Shown in pieces: positions 33,957 to 43,877 of a stretch of 64,000 nucleotides of DNA. The notes under the pieces are model-generated. The model was not told where the DNA came from. It ran no database searches and saw nothing but the letters and a program-made list of their open reading frames with translations. Location: positions 62,001 to 126,000 of the forward strand of contig JANQQF010000110.1 in the NCBI GenBank assembly GCA_028285035.1, given 5' to 3'. This DNA is from Phycisphaerae bacterium (GTDB taxonomy: Bacteria > Chloroflexota > Anaerolineae > 4572-78 > J111). Both the position numbers and the translations under genes were made by a program. Position 1 is the stretch's first letter. Each line of letters begins with the position of its first letter.

Positions 33957-35153
33957 TTACTCCAGCTGTTCTTCTTCTGGTGGGGGAACAAGTGCCGCTA
34001 AAATTCGGAAGTCTTGTAGCATCGGATTAAACCACTCTAAGGACGCTGTATAAAATTCCGCTGGGGAAATCAGGATTACTTGATATAGATAGCCGTCCTC
34101 AACTGCTGTAATAATTGATCCTGCAATTTGTTGATTTTCTTCATTTGTATACAAAAAATCTACCGTTACTCCATCGGCGCCACCAAGTGGAAATGGGGAA
34201 GCGGGTAGAGAGTCTAAATCCTCGTATGTGCTACTTAGCTGGTCAATATAAGTTTGTGCTGCCGTTTCAGCGATTGCCTCATTGGAGCCACGGCTATTTA
34301 ATTCCATTACACTGGCTTCAAATCGAATATCAGTGTCGGGCATTCCAATGATAATGTCATTTTCCCCCTGATGTAACAATTGCCAATCACTTGGGGATAA
34401 AAAGCCAAACTTATTGCTTGTTGGTCCCGCAATCACCCAGATTGGCTCCTCTTTTGATAATTCATTTTTCGTAACAACAGGCTCGGTATCAATCGGGGCA
34501 AAGGTCCCTATCAGAGATTGTACAGCATCGGCGGAACTCTCCCATTGCGTTTCCGGTAAAGTGACAAGCATAATAAAGACAATGGTATCAATCTGAAATA
34601 CACGAATTTCGTTGATCGCCTCACCCAACAAAGGATCAGACGCCAAAATTTGGGTGACAACCTCATCATTGGGTTGAGGTCGTTCGATCACTTTAAAGTT
34701 CTTAGCCTCAGTATCAAAGTTTTGGGAAATAAACGCTGAAAGATAGAGATTTAATTCTGCTTGAGAATATGTTTCGCCAACATCGCTAAAGAACAAACTG
34801 TACCCCGCTTGTTTGTTAGGTTCTAAAAATATAGCTCCCGCTGGCTGTTCAAATATCTGCCAATTTTCAGGGTAATCGATCCGAAAAATATTGCTCGTAT
34901 GCGTATATGGAAACGTGCTGATTAATTCAGAGATAAGCAATGTGGCCGTCGGGGTAGGTGTTGGCGGTGTTGGGGTTAATGTTGTGGTATTTGTGGGAAG
35001 TAAAGGTGTTGGTTGTTCGGCTACGCCTCTCCCGCACGCTGAAATAAAAATCAATAATGACAAGGTTAATAAAAGAATGAAGACTTTTGGGGATTTGTCT
35101 GGCTGCGTTGTTTTCAATTTTGCCTCAACACGTTCAAAAATAAAAAGCACCAT
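33957..35153 (-). CDS. Lipoprotein with Thr/Pro-rich linker, unknown
   Basis: About 398 residues. An N-terminal hydrophobic segment ends in a lipobox (LIFISAC) near residue 40, so the mature protein is lipid-anchored outside the membrane. A Thr-Pro-rich linker follows (PTPPTPTPTAT), then two similar PsbP/DUF-like domains that each begin with a hydrophobic-rich sheet pattern (IDYPENWQIFEQPAGAIF and LSPSDWQLLHQGENDIII), suggesting an internal duplication. Function unknown; such domains often bind ligands at the cell surface. Start codon uncertain: ATG 35153, or a downstream TTG. Confidence 0.8.
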   Translation of the reverse strand: MVLFIFERVEAKLKTTQPDKSPKVFILLLTLSLLIFISACGRGVAEQPTPLLPTNTTTLTPTPPTPTPTATLLISELISTFPYTHTSNIFRIDYPENWQIFEQPAGAIFLEPNKQAGYSLFFSDVGETYSQAELNLYLSAFISQNFDTEAKNFKVIERPQPNDEVVTQILASDPLLGEAINEIRVFQIDTIVFIMLVTLPETQWESSADAVQSLIGTFAPIDTEPVVTKNELSKEEPIWVIAGPTSNKFGFLSPSDWQLLHQGENDIIIGMPDTDIRFEASVMELNSRGSNEAIAETAAQTYIDQLSSTYEDLDSLPASPFPLGGADGVTVDFLYTNEENQQIAGSIITAVEDGYLYQVILISPAEFYTASLEWFNPMLQDFRILAALVPPPEEEQLE

Positions 35154-35202
35154 CAATCTTCGAGGTGCCTTTCCTGTTTAACGAAATATCCAATTGATTG
35201 TA

Positions 35203-35865
35203 TCAATCAGGGTTCATCATAAAACGATACCCCATTCGCCGCACAGTGATTAGATACTTTGGCCGACTGGGGTTGGCTTCAATTTTTTGACGGATCCAAC
35301 GAATGTGAACATCAAGCGTTCGTGTATCACCCATATAGCTCGTCTCCCAGACGTGCTCCATAATTTCTTTGCGGGTTAAAACCTGATGATGATTACGAAG
35401 CAATAAATGTAGTAATTTGAACTCTTTGGGGGTAAATGTATGTTGCTTTTTGTCCCGAAGGGCCTGACGTTTTAGACAATCAATAACTAAGTTTGGAAGG
35501 CGTACAAATCGGTCACGCTGAGTTTCTGTGGCTTTGTGAATATATTCGGATAAATCCTGCATTTTTGAAACAATTGTCACTTGGTTTGGCTGATTGTCTG
35601 TGATTGAGTTAGATGAATTGTTTAAGACAATACAGGGGATATCTAATTCAGTATCATCTGCCATTGCTTGAAATTTTGGAAGCGATAACTGCGGCTCTGT
35701 AGGATGTAAAACAATCAAACTGGGCCATAAAGCATGAGCATATTCAACAAAGGACTCCAATGAGTCCGCGACGTCAACCCCGTAACCCTGTTCTTGAATA
35801 TAAGGTAATGCAGATTGTGTAGATGATGTATTATTATTTTCTACGAGCAAAATATGCATTGTCAT
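35203..35865 (-). CDS. OmpR-type transcription factor with degenerate receiver
   Basis: About 220 residues from ATG 35865. The N-terminal domain has a receiver-like fold (MHILLVENN; ALWPSLIVLHPTEPQL), but the phospho-Asp position is His or Pro, so it is not expected to be phosphorylated normally. The C-terminal winged helix is intact (TPKEFKLLHLLLRNHHQVLT, then DTRTLDVHIRWIRQKI and YLITVRRMGYRF). It may respond to another signal or act constitutively. No kinase gene is adjacent. Start is uncertain as no clear ribosome-binding site is present. Confidence 0.85.
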   Translation of the reverse strand: MTMHILLVENNNTSSTQSALPYIQEQGYGVDVADSLESFVEYAHALWPSLIVLHPTEPQLSLPKFQAMADDTELDIPCIVLNNSSNSITDNQPNQVTIVSKMQDLSEYIHKATETQRDRFVRLPNLVIDCLKRQALRDKKQHTFTPKEFKLLHLLLRNHHQVLTRKEIMEHVWETSYMGDTRTLDVHIRWIRQKIEANPSRPKYLITVRRMGYRFMMNPD

Positions 35866-35941
35866 TGAGAAAATTAGTCCCCTGCCCTGCTTTAAGCGCA
35901 ATTATCCATTATACATGAACCGACCTTAAGTGCAATCAACC

Positions 35942-37432
35942 TTAAGGATTTTTATTTTCCCAAAATTTCAGGTGCAACAGTGTTTCTGTTGATGCTGTGA
36001 CCCGCGCTCGATGGTCAAGTCGATAACCGCAAATCCATAATACTTGATCCTGGTTTATTAATAATGGAATGCTATCCCGTTGCTCTACTGGAATCTTCTG
36101 GTCAATCATAAATGTCTTGATTTTTTTGTGATGTTGATCTAAGCCAATTGGATAAAATATATCTCCTGGTAAGCGTGTTCGGAGAGTTGGTGTTTTTCCT
36201 ACAATGTCTGCATCTAAATAGGCTTCCCAATGATCAGTTGATTGGAGAGTATAGTCAGGCAAATTTGTTTTCTTAATATAACGTGCTTGGAGATACCAAT
36301 TATTGTTAGGCAAATAGGTGACACCTGGAATTTGAATTTTGAGAGACTGATCTTTGTAGAGTGAAGGGGTGTCCTTTGATGATAAAGAGGATATACTTTG
36401 ATTTTTAATCAAAAGCTGATCGTATTGGATTTGCAAAATCAAATTGCTTGGAAGTGTAACTTTTGTCCCAGTTTTACCTTGATCTAAGATGTCAATAGCT
36501 GCCTTAATGTGGTCGAATCCCACTTCAGCTACTGTATCTAAAGTTTCAATCGCTTTTCTGAGAATGGCTCGCTTTAAAGCTAAATGTAGATTACGCCATT
36601 TGGATAAGTTAAGGGTGATTTGATTCGAGGTTTGGTTAATAACGATCGTTGACCAAATACTTTCAATTTTATGATTGAGAAAGTGAGCCTCAGTAGAGAC
36701 AACTTTAGCCGTTCTTTGTAAAACTTGGCGAATGTTGGGATTATATGTTTCTAAATAAGGAATTAGCTCCTGTCGAATGCGGTTACGAAAAAATCTTGTA
36801 TCTTGGTTAGATTGGTCCAAACGTGGTTGTAAGTTATGGATTTGACAATATTGCTCAATATCTGAGCGTGATGTTTCCAACAAAGGCCGAATGACTTGTG
36901 GCGTATTTTTGGGAACGGAGGGCATCAGCAGAGTGGTCATTAGTTTGAGTTTGCCAATAGAGATGGCTGGCACCATTCCCTGTAAACCAATTGAACCACT
37001 TCCGCGCAAGAGGTGCATTAACACAGTTTCGACTTGATCATCAGCATGGTGACCAATCGCGATTTTATTCGCCGCAACCTTGTCTGCAATCTGCCATAAA
37101 AATGTATATCGAAGATGGCGGGCTGCTGTTTCTAGAGATAATTGATGAATTTGAGCAAAGCTGGCAACATCCTGGCTTTCAGTGAATACTGAAATATTCA
37201 GTTCAGTTGTTAAAGCATTTACATATTTTTCGTCAGCATCAGATTCGATGCCACGCAACATATGGTTGAGATGGGCAACGGTAAGTGTGAGGTTGAATGT
37301 ATCAGCAAGTGAGGTTAAAAGATGAAGTAAGCAAAGAGAGTCTGGGCCACCTGATACACCAATAACAATATGATCTTGAGGCGTTAAAAGATGATGTTGA
37401 TTGCAATAATTGATAACTTTATCAGATAACAA
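35942..37432 (-). CDS. tilS: tRNA(Ile)-lysidine synthase
   Basis: 496 residues. TilS modifies C34 of the CAU-anticodon tRNA-Ile to lysidine. The PP-loop motif VGVSGGPDSLCLLHLL is at the N-terminus, followed by the family segment HLNHMLRGIESDADE, and the C-terminal substrate-binding domains extend to the end (LRTRLPGDIFYPIG). Translation appears to begin at a TTG directly after the stop of the cyclase gene (TAATTG), so expression is coupled to that gene. Confidence 0.93.
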   Translation of the reverse strand: MLSDKVINYCNQHHLLTPQDHIVIGVSGGPDSLCLLHLLTSLADTFNLTLTVAHLNHMLRGIESDADEKYVNALTTELNISVFTESQDVASFAQIHQLSLETAARHLRYTFLWQIADKVAANKIAIGHHADDQVETVLMHLLRGSGSIGLQGMVPAISIGKLKLMTTLLMPSVPKNTPQVIRPLLETSRSDIEQYCQIHNLQPRLDQSNQDTRFFRNRIRQELIPYLETYNPNIRQVLQRTAKVVSTEAHFLNHKIESIWSTIVINQTSNQITLNLSKWRNLHLALKRAILRKAIETLDTVAEVGFDHIKAAIDILDQGKTGTKVTLPSNLILQIQYDQLLIKNQSISSLSSKDTPSLYKDQSLKIQIPGVTYLPNNNWYLQARYIKKTNLPDYTLQSTDHWEAYLDADIVGKTPTLRTRLPGDIFYPIGLDQHHKKIKTFMIDQKIPVEQRDSIPLLINQDQVLWICGYRLDHRARVTASTETLLHLKFWENKNP

Positions 37433-40400
37433 TTACTGACCAAGCCTTTCCCCCTTTACTCGAATTACGGTAGAGGTCATCTCATTTGCCTCAATCATTT
37501 CTTCGAGGTGACGAGAATGAAGTGTATTTAGGAAGGTGTGTTTCAGTTCATCGTCTGGTAGACTATCTGCCAAACGTTTTTGAATCTTTTGGGCATATGT
37601 AATGGCGTCTTTTGATGCCGCCACATTTTGGGCTTTATGATAAACGTAAGATTTTTGTATTTGAATTAAATATTGGCTCAGATGGCTATCTATTTCCTCC
37701 GCCAATATCTGAGCTTCATTTAATGTTTCTATGGCTGCTTCATACTGTTCAGTGTCAATATTAACCAAGGATTGAAGCCACCTTCCACGAACAATAAACT
37801 CCTTAAGGCTACTAGCTGTCGCTAAACGAACCAATTGGGAGGAATAATCATCCACTTTTTGCCAATCATCGACATCAATGTACGCCCGTGATAATTGGTA
37901 GAGTAGCATAACCTCATCCAAAGCAAGCCCCATTTTTTGAGCATCACTATAAACGGCTTCCAATTCCTGAATAGCTTCAGTGGTCTGCTTCATATGACGA
38001 TAGGCTGTTCCCAACATAAACTTGGTTCGTAATAAATACAAGGGAGAGCCGAGTTGCTGGGCCAACTCGGTAGCTGCTTGGGCTTGTTCCAACCCGCCTT
38101 GATTGAATCCGATATTAAGATAGTAATAACTGAGCCAAGTAAGACCTAATACTTTTGCGGCAGTTTCACCTTGCTCTTCGGCTAATCGTAGACCCTCTTT
38201 TAGGTTTTCATAGGATTGGCCAAGCTCACCTTGATGGATTTGTCCAAACGCTTGGTAATATTTAATAAATGGCATTCGATAGAGATCGCCAGAGCGTCTG
38301 TGTAATTCAAGCGCTTTTTCGGCTGTTTCGGCGGCCCCTTTATAATCAGCAATATAGATTTGAGCGGTTAACATTGAGGACAATGAACTCATTAAACCGC
38401 TGCGGAAGCCAAGTCGCTGTCTCATGTTAATGATTTCATCTTTGTATCGGGTTAGACTGGCTTCTACTTCACCTTGCTCTAGCATTATTTTGGCCAGTCC
38501 ATCTTCCGCCTCAATTCTTTGTGACTCATCCTGTCGCGTCGTGCTTATCTCAAGCGCTTCTTTGAAACACTTGATACCTTGCTCAAAGTCACCTGTATCG
38601 GTATAGAAATGGCCAAGCTGGTTGAGTGTGTCTGCAATACCTTGCTCATCACCCAGCCGTCTGGCGACAGCCAGAGCATCATTGAAGAATTGAGCGGCTT
38701 TGGTGAAGCTGTAATGCGTCGCTTGTAATGAACCCAGACCGTTCATTGCCCTCATCTGGGCTGCATCATCGTCCAACTCTTTAGCCTGGGTCAACATCGC
38801 CTCATAATCGGCAATAGCATCTTGAGGTTCCCCCAACCGGGTTAATGTTTTTGCCCGCCCCTCATAAATACTCATAACTGCATTTTTGTCAGCCCCTTCT
38901 TCAATACGATTAGCGACTTCAAGGGCTTGCGTATAAAAATCGACGCCTTCTTGATTTGCAAATGATTGAATGGCAGCCTCAGCAGCCCGTTGTAAGTATC
39001 GCATGGCGCGTGGCCAAGTTTCACTCTTATAGTAATGATCTGCCACAATTGGAGCATATTCCTCCCCTAACATCCAGAACACTTTGAAGGCCATAAAATC
39101 GGCAATTTGCTTATGCAGGGCTTTGCGCTCCTCGTGCAACAATCCATTATAGACGATCTCATGAGTCAAGACATGCTTGAATATGTAGACGGGTTCACCA
39201 TCATTATTGCGCTCCTCAATGAGATCGGCCATCTTTAGATGTTTGAGCGTTTCATCCAAAATGTCTTCATTTTGAACATTAGGCTTTAAGATAAAATGAG
39301 GGAAAATTCGACCAATGATGGCCGCAATTTGCAGGATCTCTTTAACTTCAGGGCCAAGACGGTCAATCCGGGCATTCAGTACACCCTGTAATGTGTTTGG
39401 AATATCAAGTTCGGTGGCTGACCGAGCAATTTCCCAATGTCCATCCTCGGTGTGAACAATTGCCCCTTCTTCAATTAGGCTGCGTAGGATTTCTTCCAAA
39501 AAGAGGGGGTTACCTTCAGCTCGACTTAGGATTAAGTGCTCAATAGCCTCTGGCATCTGGTCAATCTTTAGCTGATGCTGAATCAAATGGCGACTTTCTG
39601 CTGCAGTAAGCGGCCATAATGTCAGCTCTGTATAAAACTCTTTGTAATCTTTACTTGTCGATGATTTAACTTTCCAAAATTCTGACTCTCGTTCCGGACG
39701 TGTGACACAAATCATCAAGATCGGATGATACATTGTTAGGCTAAATAAATAAGAAATAAGCTGGACGGAGCTGGCATCGGCCCAATGCAAATCCTCAAAA
39801 ACCATAACCAAAGGTTGTTTTGATACAAGGGCTTCAATCCATTGGCCGACAGCTAGAAATGTGCGCTGCTGGAGGAGTTGACTGTCATCAAGGGGTAATT
39901 CTGTACGCGTTTCTTCATCTAAATTTAGACCAAGAAGCAAACCTAGATAGGGGATGATATCCTTTTGTCGCGCCCCAAATAATTTTTCTCCCATTGCTTC
40001 AAGTCGGAGTTGCACCAAAGTATCATCGGCATTTTCTGAAACATCTAAATAGCTATGTAAGATATCAACAAACAGCCGATTTTTGAAGGATTGTCGATAA
40101 GATAAGCCTCGTCCAAATAGCCATAGGGGCTTCATATCGTTCGTTTGCTCGGATACCTCAGTACGGAATTCATTGACGAGGCGGGATTTTCCTAAACCCG
40201 CCTCACCTGAAACAACAACAATGCCACCTTCTGATGTTAATAATCGGTCGTAGCGTTTGATTAGATCTTCTAACTCATATTCCCGCCCCATCAGCGGTGC
40301 TTTGGGAGGAGCTGTCAAGCGGCTGCCGACCTTTAACCCCGTCAGGTTGTGGATCACCAATGGATCACGTTTTCCCTTAACGGCTACAGGATCCATTGGT

Positions 40401-40945
40401 TCAAATTCGAATAAATGACTGGTTAAATTATAGGTGGTCTCACTAATTAAGAACTCACCCCGTTCGGAGACACTTTCCAACCGTGATGCCACATTTACAG
40501 CATCACCCATCACTGTGTAGGATCGAGTACGTTCGGTCCCAAACCAACCTGCGATGACCGTACCTGTGCTAATTCCTCCGTGAATACCCAGAGGTTCGGG
40601 CAAGGGCATCGGTGGATTTTCATTAAAATCGGTTAATCGCTCTTTCATACTTAGTACAGCACGCAACGCCCGTTCAGGATCATCTTCATGTGCTTTTGGA
40701 GCCCCAAAGATAGCCATAATCTCATCGCCGATATATTTGTCAATATGGCCATCAAATTCATATATTGCTTCACTTAATGTACGAAGTAAGGAGTTAATCA
40801 ATCGAACGACGGCTTCAACTTCTTCTGGGGTTTTTGCTGCATCATTGAGAGCGGTAAAGCCGGAAATGTCTGCAAAGATGATGGTGACTTGTTTACGTTC
40901 ACCCTTGAGTGAGGTATCGACTGTAGAGGTGCTATTCCCATTCAT
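37433..40945 (-). CDS. Class III adenylate/guanylate cyclase-AAA ATPase-TPR signalling protein
   Basis: About 1170 residues from ATG 40945; an open frame continues upstream to 41149 but has no family support. In order: class III nucleotide cyclase domain (about 15-200) with the metal-binding aspartates in FADISGFTALND and IGDEIMAIFG and the transition-state segment VMGDAVNVASRLES; a STAND-type ATPase (Walker A SGEAGLGKSRLV, Walker B VMVFEDLHWAD); then about 15 TPR-like helix pairs from about 600 to the end. Proteins of this design are thought to make a cyclic nucleotide in response to binding of partners by the TPR. It is transcribed before tilS. Confidence 0.92.
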   Translation of the reverse strand: MNGNSTSTVDTSLKGERKQVTIIFADISGFTALNDAAKTPEEVEAVVRLINSLLRTLSEAIYEFDGHIDKYIGDEIMAIFGAPKAHEDDPERALRAVLSMKERLTDFNENPPMPLPEPLGIHGGISTGTVIAGWFGTERTRSYTVMGDAVNVASRLESVSERGEFLISETTYNLTSHLFEFEPMDPVAVKGKRDPLVIHNLTGLKVGSRLTAPPKAPLMGREYELEDLIKRYDRLLTSEGGIVVVSGEAGLGKSRLVNEFRTEVSEQTNDMKPLWLFGRGLSYRQSFKNRLFVDILHSYLDVSENADDTLVQLRLEAMGEKLFGARQKDIIPYLGLLLGLNLDEETRTELPLDDSQLLQQRTFLAVGQWIEALVSKQPLVMVFEDLHWADASSVQLISYLFSLTMYHPILMICVTRPERESEFWKVKSSTSKDYKEFYTELTLWPLTAAESRHLIQHQLKIDQMPEAIEHLILSRAEGNPLFLEEILRSLIEEGAIVHTEDGHWEIARSATELDIPNTLQGVLNARIDRLGPEVKEILQIAAIIGRIFPHFILKPNVQNEDILDETLKHLKMADLIEERNNDGEPVYIFKHVLTHEIVYNGLLHEERKALHKQIADFMAFKVFWMLGEEYAPIVADHYYKSETWPRAMRYLQRAAEAAIQSFANQEGVDFYTQALEVANRIEEGADKNAVMSIYEGRAKTLTRLGEPQDAIADYEAMLTQAKELDDDAAQMRAMNGLGSLQATHYSFTKAAQFFNDALAVARRLGDEQGIADTLNQLGHFYTDTGDFEQGIKCFKEALEISTTRQDESQRIEAEDGLAKIMLEQGEVEASLTRYKDEIINMRQRLGFRSGLMSSLSSMLTAQIYIADYKGAAETAEKALELHRRSGDLYRMPFIKYYQAFGQIHQGELGQSYENLKEGLRLAEEQGETAAKVLGLTWLSYYYLNIGFNQGGLEQAQAATELAQQLGSPLYLLRTKFMLGTAYRHMKQTTEAIQELEAVYSDAQKMGLALDEVMLLYQLSRAYIDVDDWQKVDDYSSQLVRLATASSLKEFIVRGRWLQSLVNIDTEQYEAAIETLNEAQILAEEIDSHLSQYLIQIQKSYVYHKAQNVAASKDAITYAQKIQKRLADSLPDDELKHTFLNTLHSRHLEEMIEANEMTSTVIRVKGERLGQ

Positions 40946-41218
40946 AGTATGTAATCGCTTTACAATACGTTGATGTTTATTGGAACGAATGCCTTGAAAA
41001 GTGATAGGCAACGTCAGGGGTATTGATGTCGTTAATAATAACGAGTGACGTTGCCTAAATTTTTTGGGTTTTCCAAGAATGTAACGTACGTGTTTCTTGG
41101 GTTCCTTAATGTTTTTAACATTACTGCCCTTTGATGATAGTATAATCAAGAAAATATGTCAACGGCCCATTTCTACTATTTTCTAGCGAGAACTGGGATG
41201 TAGTTAAAATTAAGATTC

Positions 41219-41246
41219 TTGTTCAAAAAAATGATTGTGGTATAAT
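41219..41246 (+). promoter_or_regulatory. Promoter of the mreB operon
   Basis: TTGTTC (41219-41224), 16 bases, perfect TATAAT (41241-41246). The leader to mreB would be about 140 bases. Confidence 0.65.
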
Positions 41247-41253
41247 CGCCTTT

Positions 41254-41284
41254 TAGGCAGGTGACACACTTGTTGACCTGCCTA
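41254..41284 (+). promoter_or_regulatory. Stem-loop at the 5' end of the mreB leader
   Basis: TAGGCAGGT and ACCTGCCTA pair perfectly (9 bases) around a 13-base loop, right at the predicted transcript start. It may protect the mRNA end or act as an operator. There is no T-run. The rest of the gap 40946-41392 has no convincing gene. Confidence 0.55.
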
Positions 41285-41392
41285 TTCTTATGCCCTAACC
41301 AATGAGCCTCTTAATAGTAGTCTGGGAACGTTAGTTTAGATATGATTTGAGGCTTCGAAATTTTAAGTTAGGGAGATGGAAGGAGTATTTGC

Positions 41393-42463
41393 GTGGCCGG
41401 CCCTTTTGATGCTTTGTTCGGGCTTTTTTCCTTTGATATTGGCATAGATTTGGGAACAGCCAATACATTGGTTTATGTTCGTGGCAAAGGGATTGTTATT
41501 AATGAGCCTTCAGTTGTAGCGATTGATAAAAGTACAAAAAAACCGCTAGCCATTGGCGTTGAGGCTAAGGAAATGGTTGGGCGGACCCCCTCAAACATTG
41601 TGGCTATTCGCCCTTTGCGAGATGGGGTGATTTCGGAATTTGAAATTACCGAAGCAATGCTTCGATATTTTATAAAAAAGGTCCACGAACAGACTTTTAT
41701 CCCTACCCCCCTGTACGCTCCTCGTGTTGTTGTTGGTATTCCCAGTGGTGTAACTCAAGTGGAAATGATGGCCGTTTATGATGCGGCTCGTAATGCACGA
41801 GCACGCGAGGCCCTCATTGTCGAAGAGCCTGTTGCCGCCGCAATTGGTGTTGGTTTGCCCATTATCGAACCCTTAGGCAGTATGGTGATTGATATTGGCG
41901 GGGGGACGACAGAGGTTGCTGTCTTTTCGTTGGGTGGCATTGTCGTGAGCCGCTCTATTCGAGTGGCGGGGGATGAAATGGATGAGGCCATCATCAACTA
42001 TACCCGTCAAAAGTACAATCTTCTAATTGGTCAGCGAATGGCGGAGCGAGCAAAAATTACGATTGGTTCCGCCTATCCTTTACCCGAAGAACAAACCATC
42101 ACCCTGCGTGGGCGTAACTTGATTACGGGATTGCCTGAGTCGGTTGAGGTATCCAGTGTCGAAATTCGAGAGGCCTTAAGTGATCCTGTTTCGATTTTGG
42201 TTGAGGCAGTACGCGATACGCTTGATGAGACACCCCCTGAGTTGATTGCCGATCTGATGGAAGGTGGCATTGCTCTGGCCGGTGGGGGAGGATTGTTGCA
42301 AGGTTTGGCCGAGAGACTCTCTGAAGAGACGAAAATGCGGGTCTACATTGCTGACGATCCGTTAACGTGTGTGGCTCGCGGAGCAGGACAAGTTTTGGAG
42401 AGCTATGATAAGTATGCCAAGGTGCTTACCTCACTTAACCGTGCTGGTGCTAATCGCCGATAA
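41393..42463 (+). CDS. mreB: Rod-shape actin homologue MreB
   Basis: 356 residues from GTG 41393, preceded by GGAAGGAG. MreB filaments direct sidewall peptidoglycan synthesis. Actin-fold motifs: phosphate 1 FDIGIDLGTANTLVYV, phosphate 2 SMVIDIGGGTTEVAVF, and adenosine motif GGIALAGGGGLLQGL. First gene of the mreB-mreC-mreD set that continues into mrdA. Confidence 0.97.
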   Translation: MAGPFDALFGLFSFDIGIDLGTANTLVYVRGKGIVINEPSVVAIDKSTKKPLAIGVEAKEMVGRTPSNIVAIRPLRDGVISEFEITEAMLRYFIKKVHEQTFIPTPLYAPRVVVGIPSGVTQVEMMAVYDAARNARAREALIVEEPVAAAIGVGLPIIEPLGSMVIDIGGGTTEVAVFSLGGIVVSRSIRVAGDEMDEAIINYTRQKYNLLIGQRMAERAKITIGSAYPLPEEQTITLRGRNLITGLPESVEVSSVEIREALSDPVSILVEAVRDTLDETPPELIADLMEGGIALAGGGGLLQGLAERLSEETKMRVYIADDPLTCVARGAGQVLESYDKYAKVLTSLNRAGANRR

Positions 42464-42488
42464 GTGTGATTGATTGTAACGAGTTGGT

Positions 42489-43349
42489 ATGACAGCCTCA
42501 AGAAATAGGCAACTTTACATCTGGATTATTTTAATCGCCTTGTTGGTTGTATTGGACCAGTTTGGTTACATGACCCCCATCCGAGCGATTGTACAGAGCT
42601 TGCTAGCCCCCATTCAAACTTCATTAACGACAGCAGGGGAAGAACTCGCAGCCCGTAACGCGCAAGCTGAAAGTGTTGCTGCGCTACAAAGTCGTAATGA
42701 GGAACTTGAACGCCTCAATAATTCCTTGACCATTGAAAATGTTCGCTTGCGTGAAATTGAGCGGGAAAACGAGCTGCTACGCCAGTTGCTCAATTACACG
42801 CAATCCAACCCCCAATTTGGCTACCAACCAACGACTGTCATTGGCCGCAGTATCGGTCGTGACCCCACAAACTTACTCTACTTTCTTTATGTTGATGTCG
42901 GGGCGCAAGAAGGGATTGCCCGAAATATGCCAGTCATCACTGATCGAGGGTTAGTAGGGCGTGTCACCGCAGTTGGGCCAAACTCGGCGCAGGTTTTGAT
43001 GCTAATTGACCCAGCCAGTTCGGTCAATGTATTGACGCAAAATAGTCGAGCGACTGGGGTTATCCGTGGTAATATTGACGGTACCCTTTTGATGGAACGG
43101 ATTCCCCAAAATGATGTGCTTAATCCCGGTGACATTGTTTTCACTTCAGGGTTAGGTGGAAATTTCCCAGATAAATTGGTTGTTGGGCAGATAACCGAGG
43201 TTCTACGGCGGGATCAAGATATGTTTCAGCGGGCTCGTATCCGGCCAACGGTCGATTTTGGTAAGCTGGAAACAATGTTGATTATTACGTCATTTGACCC
43301 TGTTGATTTTGAGGAAGAAATTCTGAACGCGCAGGGGGTAACCAATTAA
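42489..43349 (+). CDS. mreC: Cell-shape protein MreC
   Basis: 286 residues: one N-terminal membrane anchor (LYIWIILIALLVVLDQFG), a coiled coil (about 55-95, ERLNNSLTIENVRLREIERE) and a two-barrel extracytoplasmic domain with the conserved IGRDPTNLLYFLYVDVG and later VFTSGLGGNFPDKLVVGQI. It bridges MreB/MreD to penicillin-binding protein 2. It lies 25 bases after mreB and its stop appears to overlap the mreD start. Confidence 0.96.
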   Translation: MTASRNRQLYIWIILIALLVVLDQFGYMTPIRAIVQSLLAPIQTSLTTAGEELAARNAQAESVAALQSRNEELERLNNSLTIENVRLREIERENELLRQLLNYTQSNPQFGYQPTTVIGRSIGRDPTNLLYFLYVDVGAQEGIARNMPVITDRGLVGRVTAVGPNSAQVLMLIDPASSVNVLTQNSRATGVIRGNIDGTLLMERIPQNDVLNPGDIVFTSGLGGNFPDKLVVGQITEVLRRDQDMFQRARIRPTVDFGKLETMLIITSFDPVDFEEEILNAQGVTN

Positions 43350-43845
43350 TCACCTTGCTTTATGGCTACTCCTTATTGGGGCAGCTTTGCTTCAAATGAC
43401 CTTCTCCCCTTTTATTAAAATCAATGGTGTGCATCCTGATCTTGTCCTTATATTAATCATCGGTTGGACGACGTTACGAGGTTGGGATGATGGTTTAATT
43501 TGGGGTGCTGTTGGTGGATTGAGTTTGGATCTGCTTTCAGCCGCACCTTTTGGTCTTTTTAGTTTTACGAGTTTACTTGTTGCTTTTGTAGCTGGTTCAG
43601 CCCATCGCTTAAATTTTGGCAGTAGTATTGTTGTTCCCGTTGTTTTAACGTTTCCTTTAACATTTCTGTTCAATGGTGTTGCTCTGTTTATCTTAAATGT
43701 ATTAGGGCGTCCAATCTTTTGGGGAATTGCCATTAGTAATGTGCTGACTCCTGTGGCTATATTTAATACTGGATTGATGATCTTAATTTTTCCGCTGCTC
43801 TATCTACTAAATCGATGGCTGTATCCGCAAACCCTCTCATTTTGA
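43345..43845 (+). CDS. mreD: Cell-shape membrane protein MreD, probable ATT start
   Basis: About 166 residues, five to six membrane helices, with the family opening LLQMTFSPFIKINGVHPDLV. The first standard start, TTG 43387, would remove most of the first membrane helix. In the same frame the sequence reads back through LALWLLLIGAALL to an ATT at 43345 that follows GGGGG at 6 bases and overlaps the mreC stop (ATTAA), with a stop codon just before it. I therefore propose ATT as the start. MreD completes the MreBCD elongation complex. Confidence 0.82.
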   Translation: MNHLALWLLLIGAALLQMTFSPFIKINGVHPDLVLILIIGWTTLRGWDDGLIWGAVGGLSLDLLSAAPFGLFSFTSLLVAFVAGSAHRLNFGSSIVVPVVLTFPLTFLFNGVALFILNVLGRPIFWGIAISNVLTPVAIFNTGLMILIFPLLYLLNRWLYPQTLSF

Positions 43846-43877
43846 GTTGCATTACCTATCCTAAATTGAAAATTAAT

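Noticed and set aside
40946..41149. N-terminal extension of the cyclase protein
   Set aside because: The 68 additional residues are basic and low in family likeness; the cyclase domain begins shortly after ATG 40945. Not excluded, as no clear ribosome-binding site supports either start.
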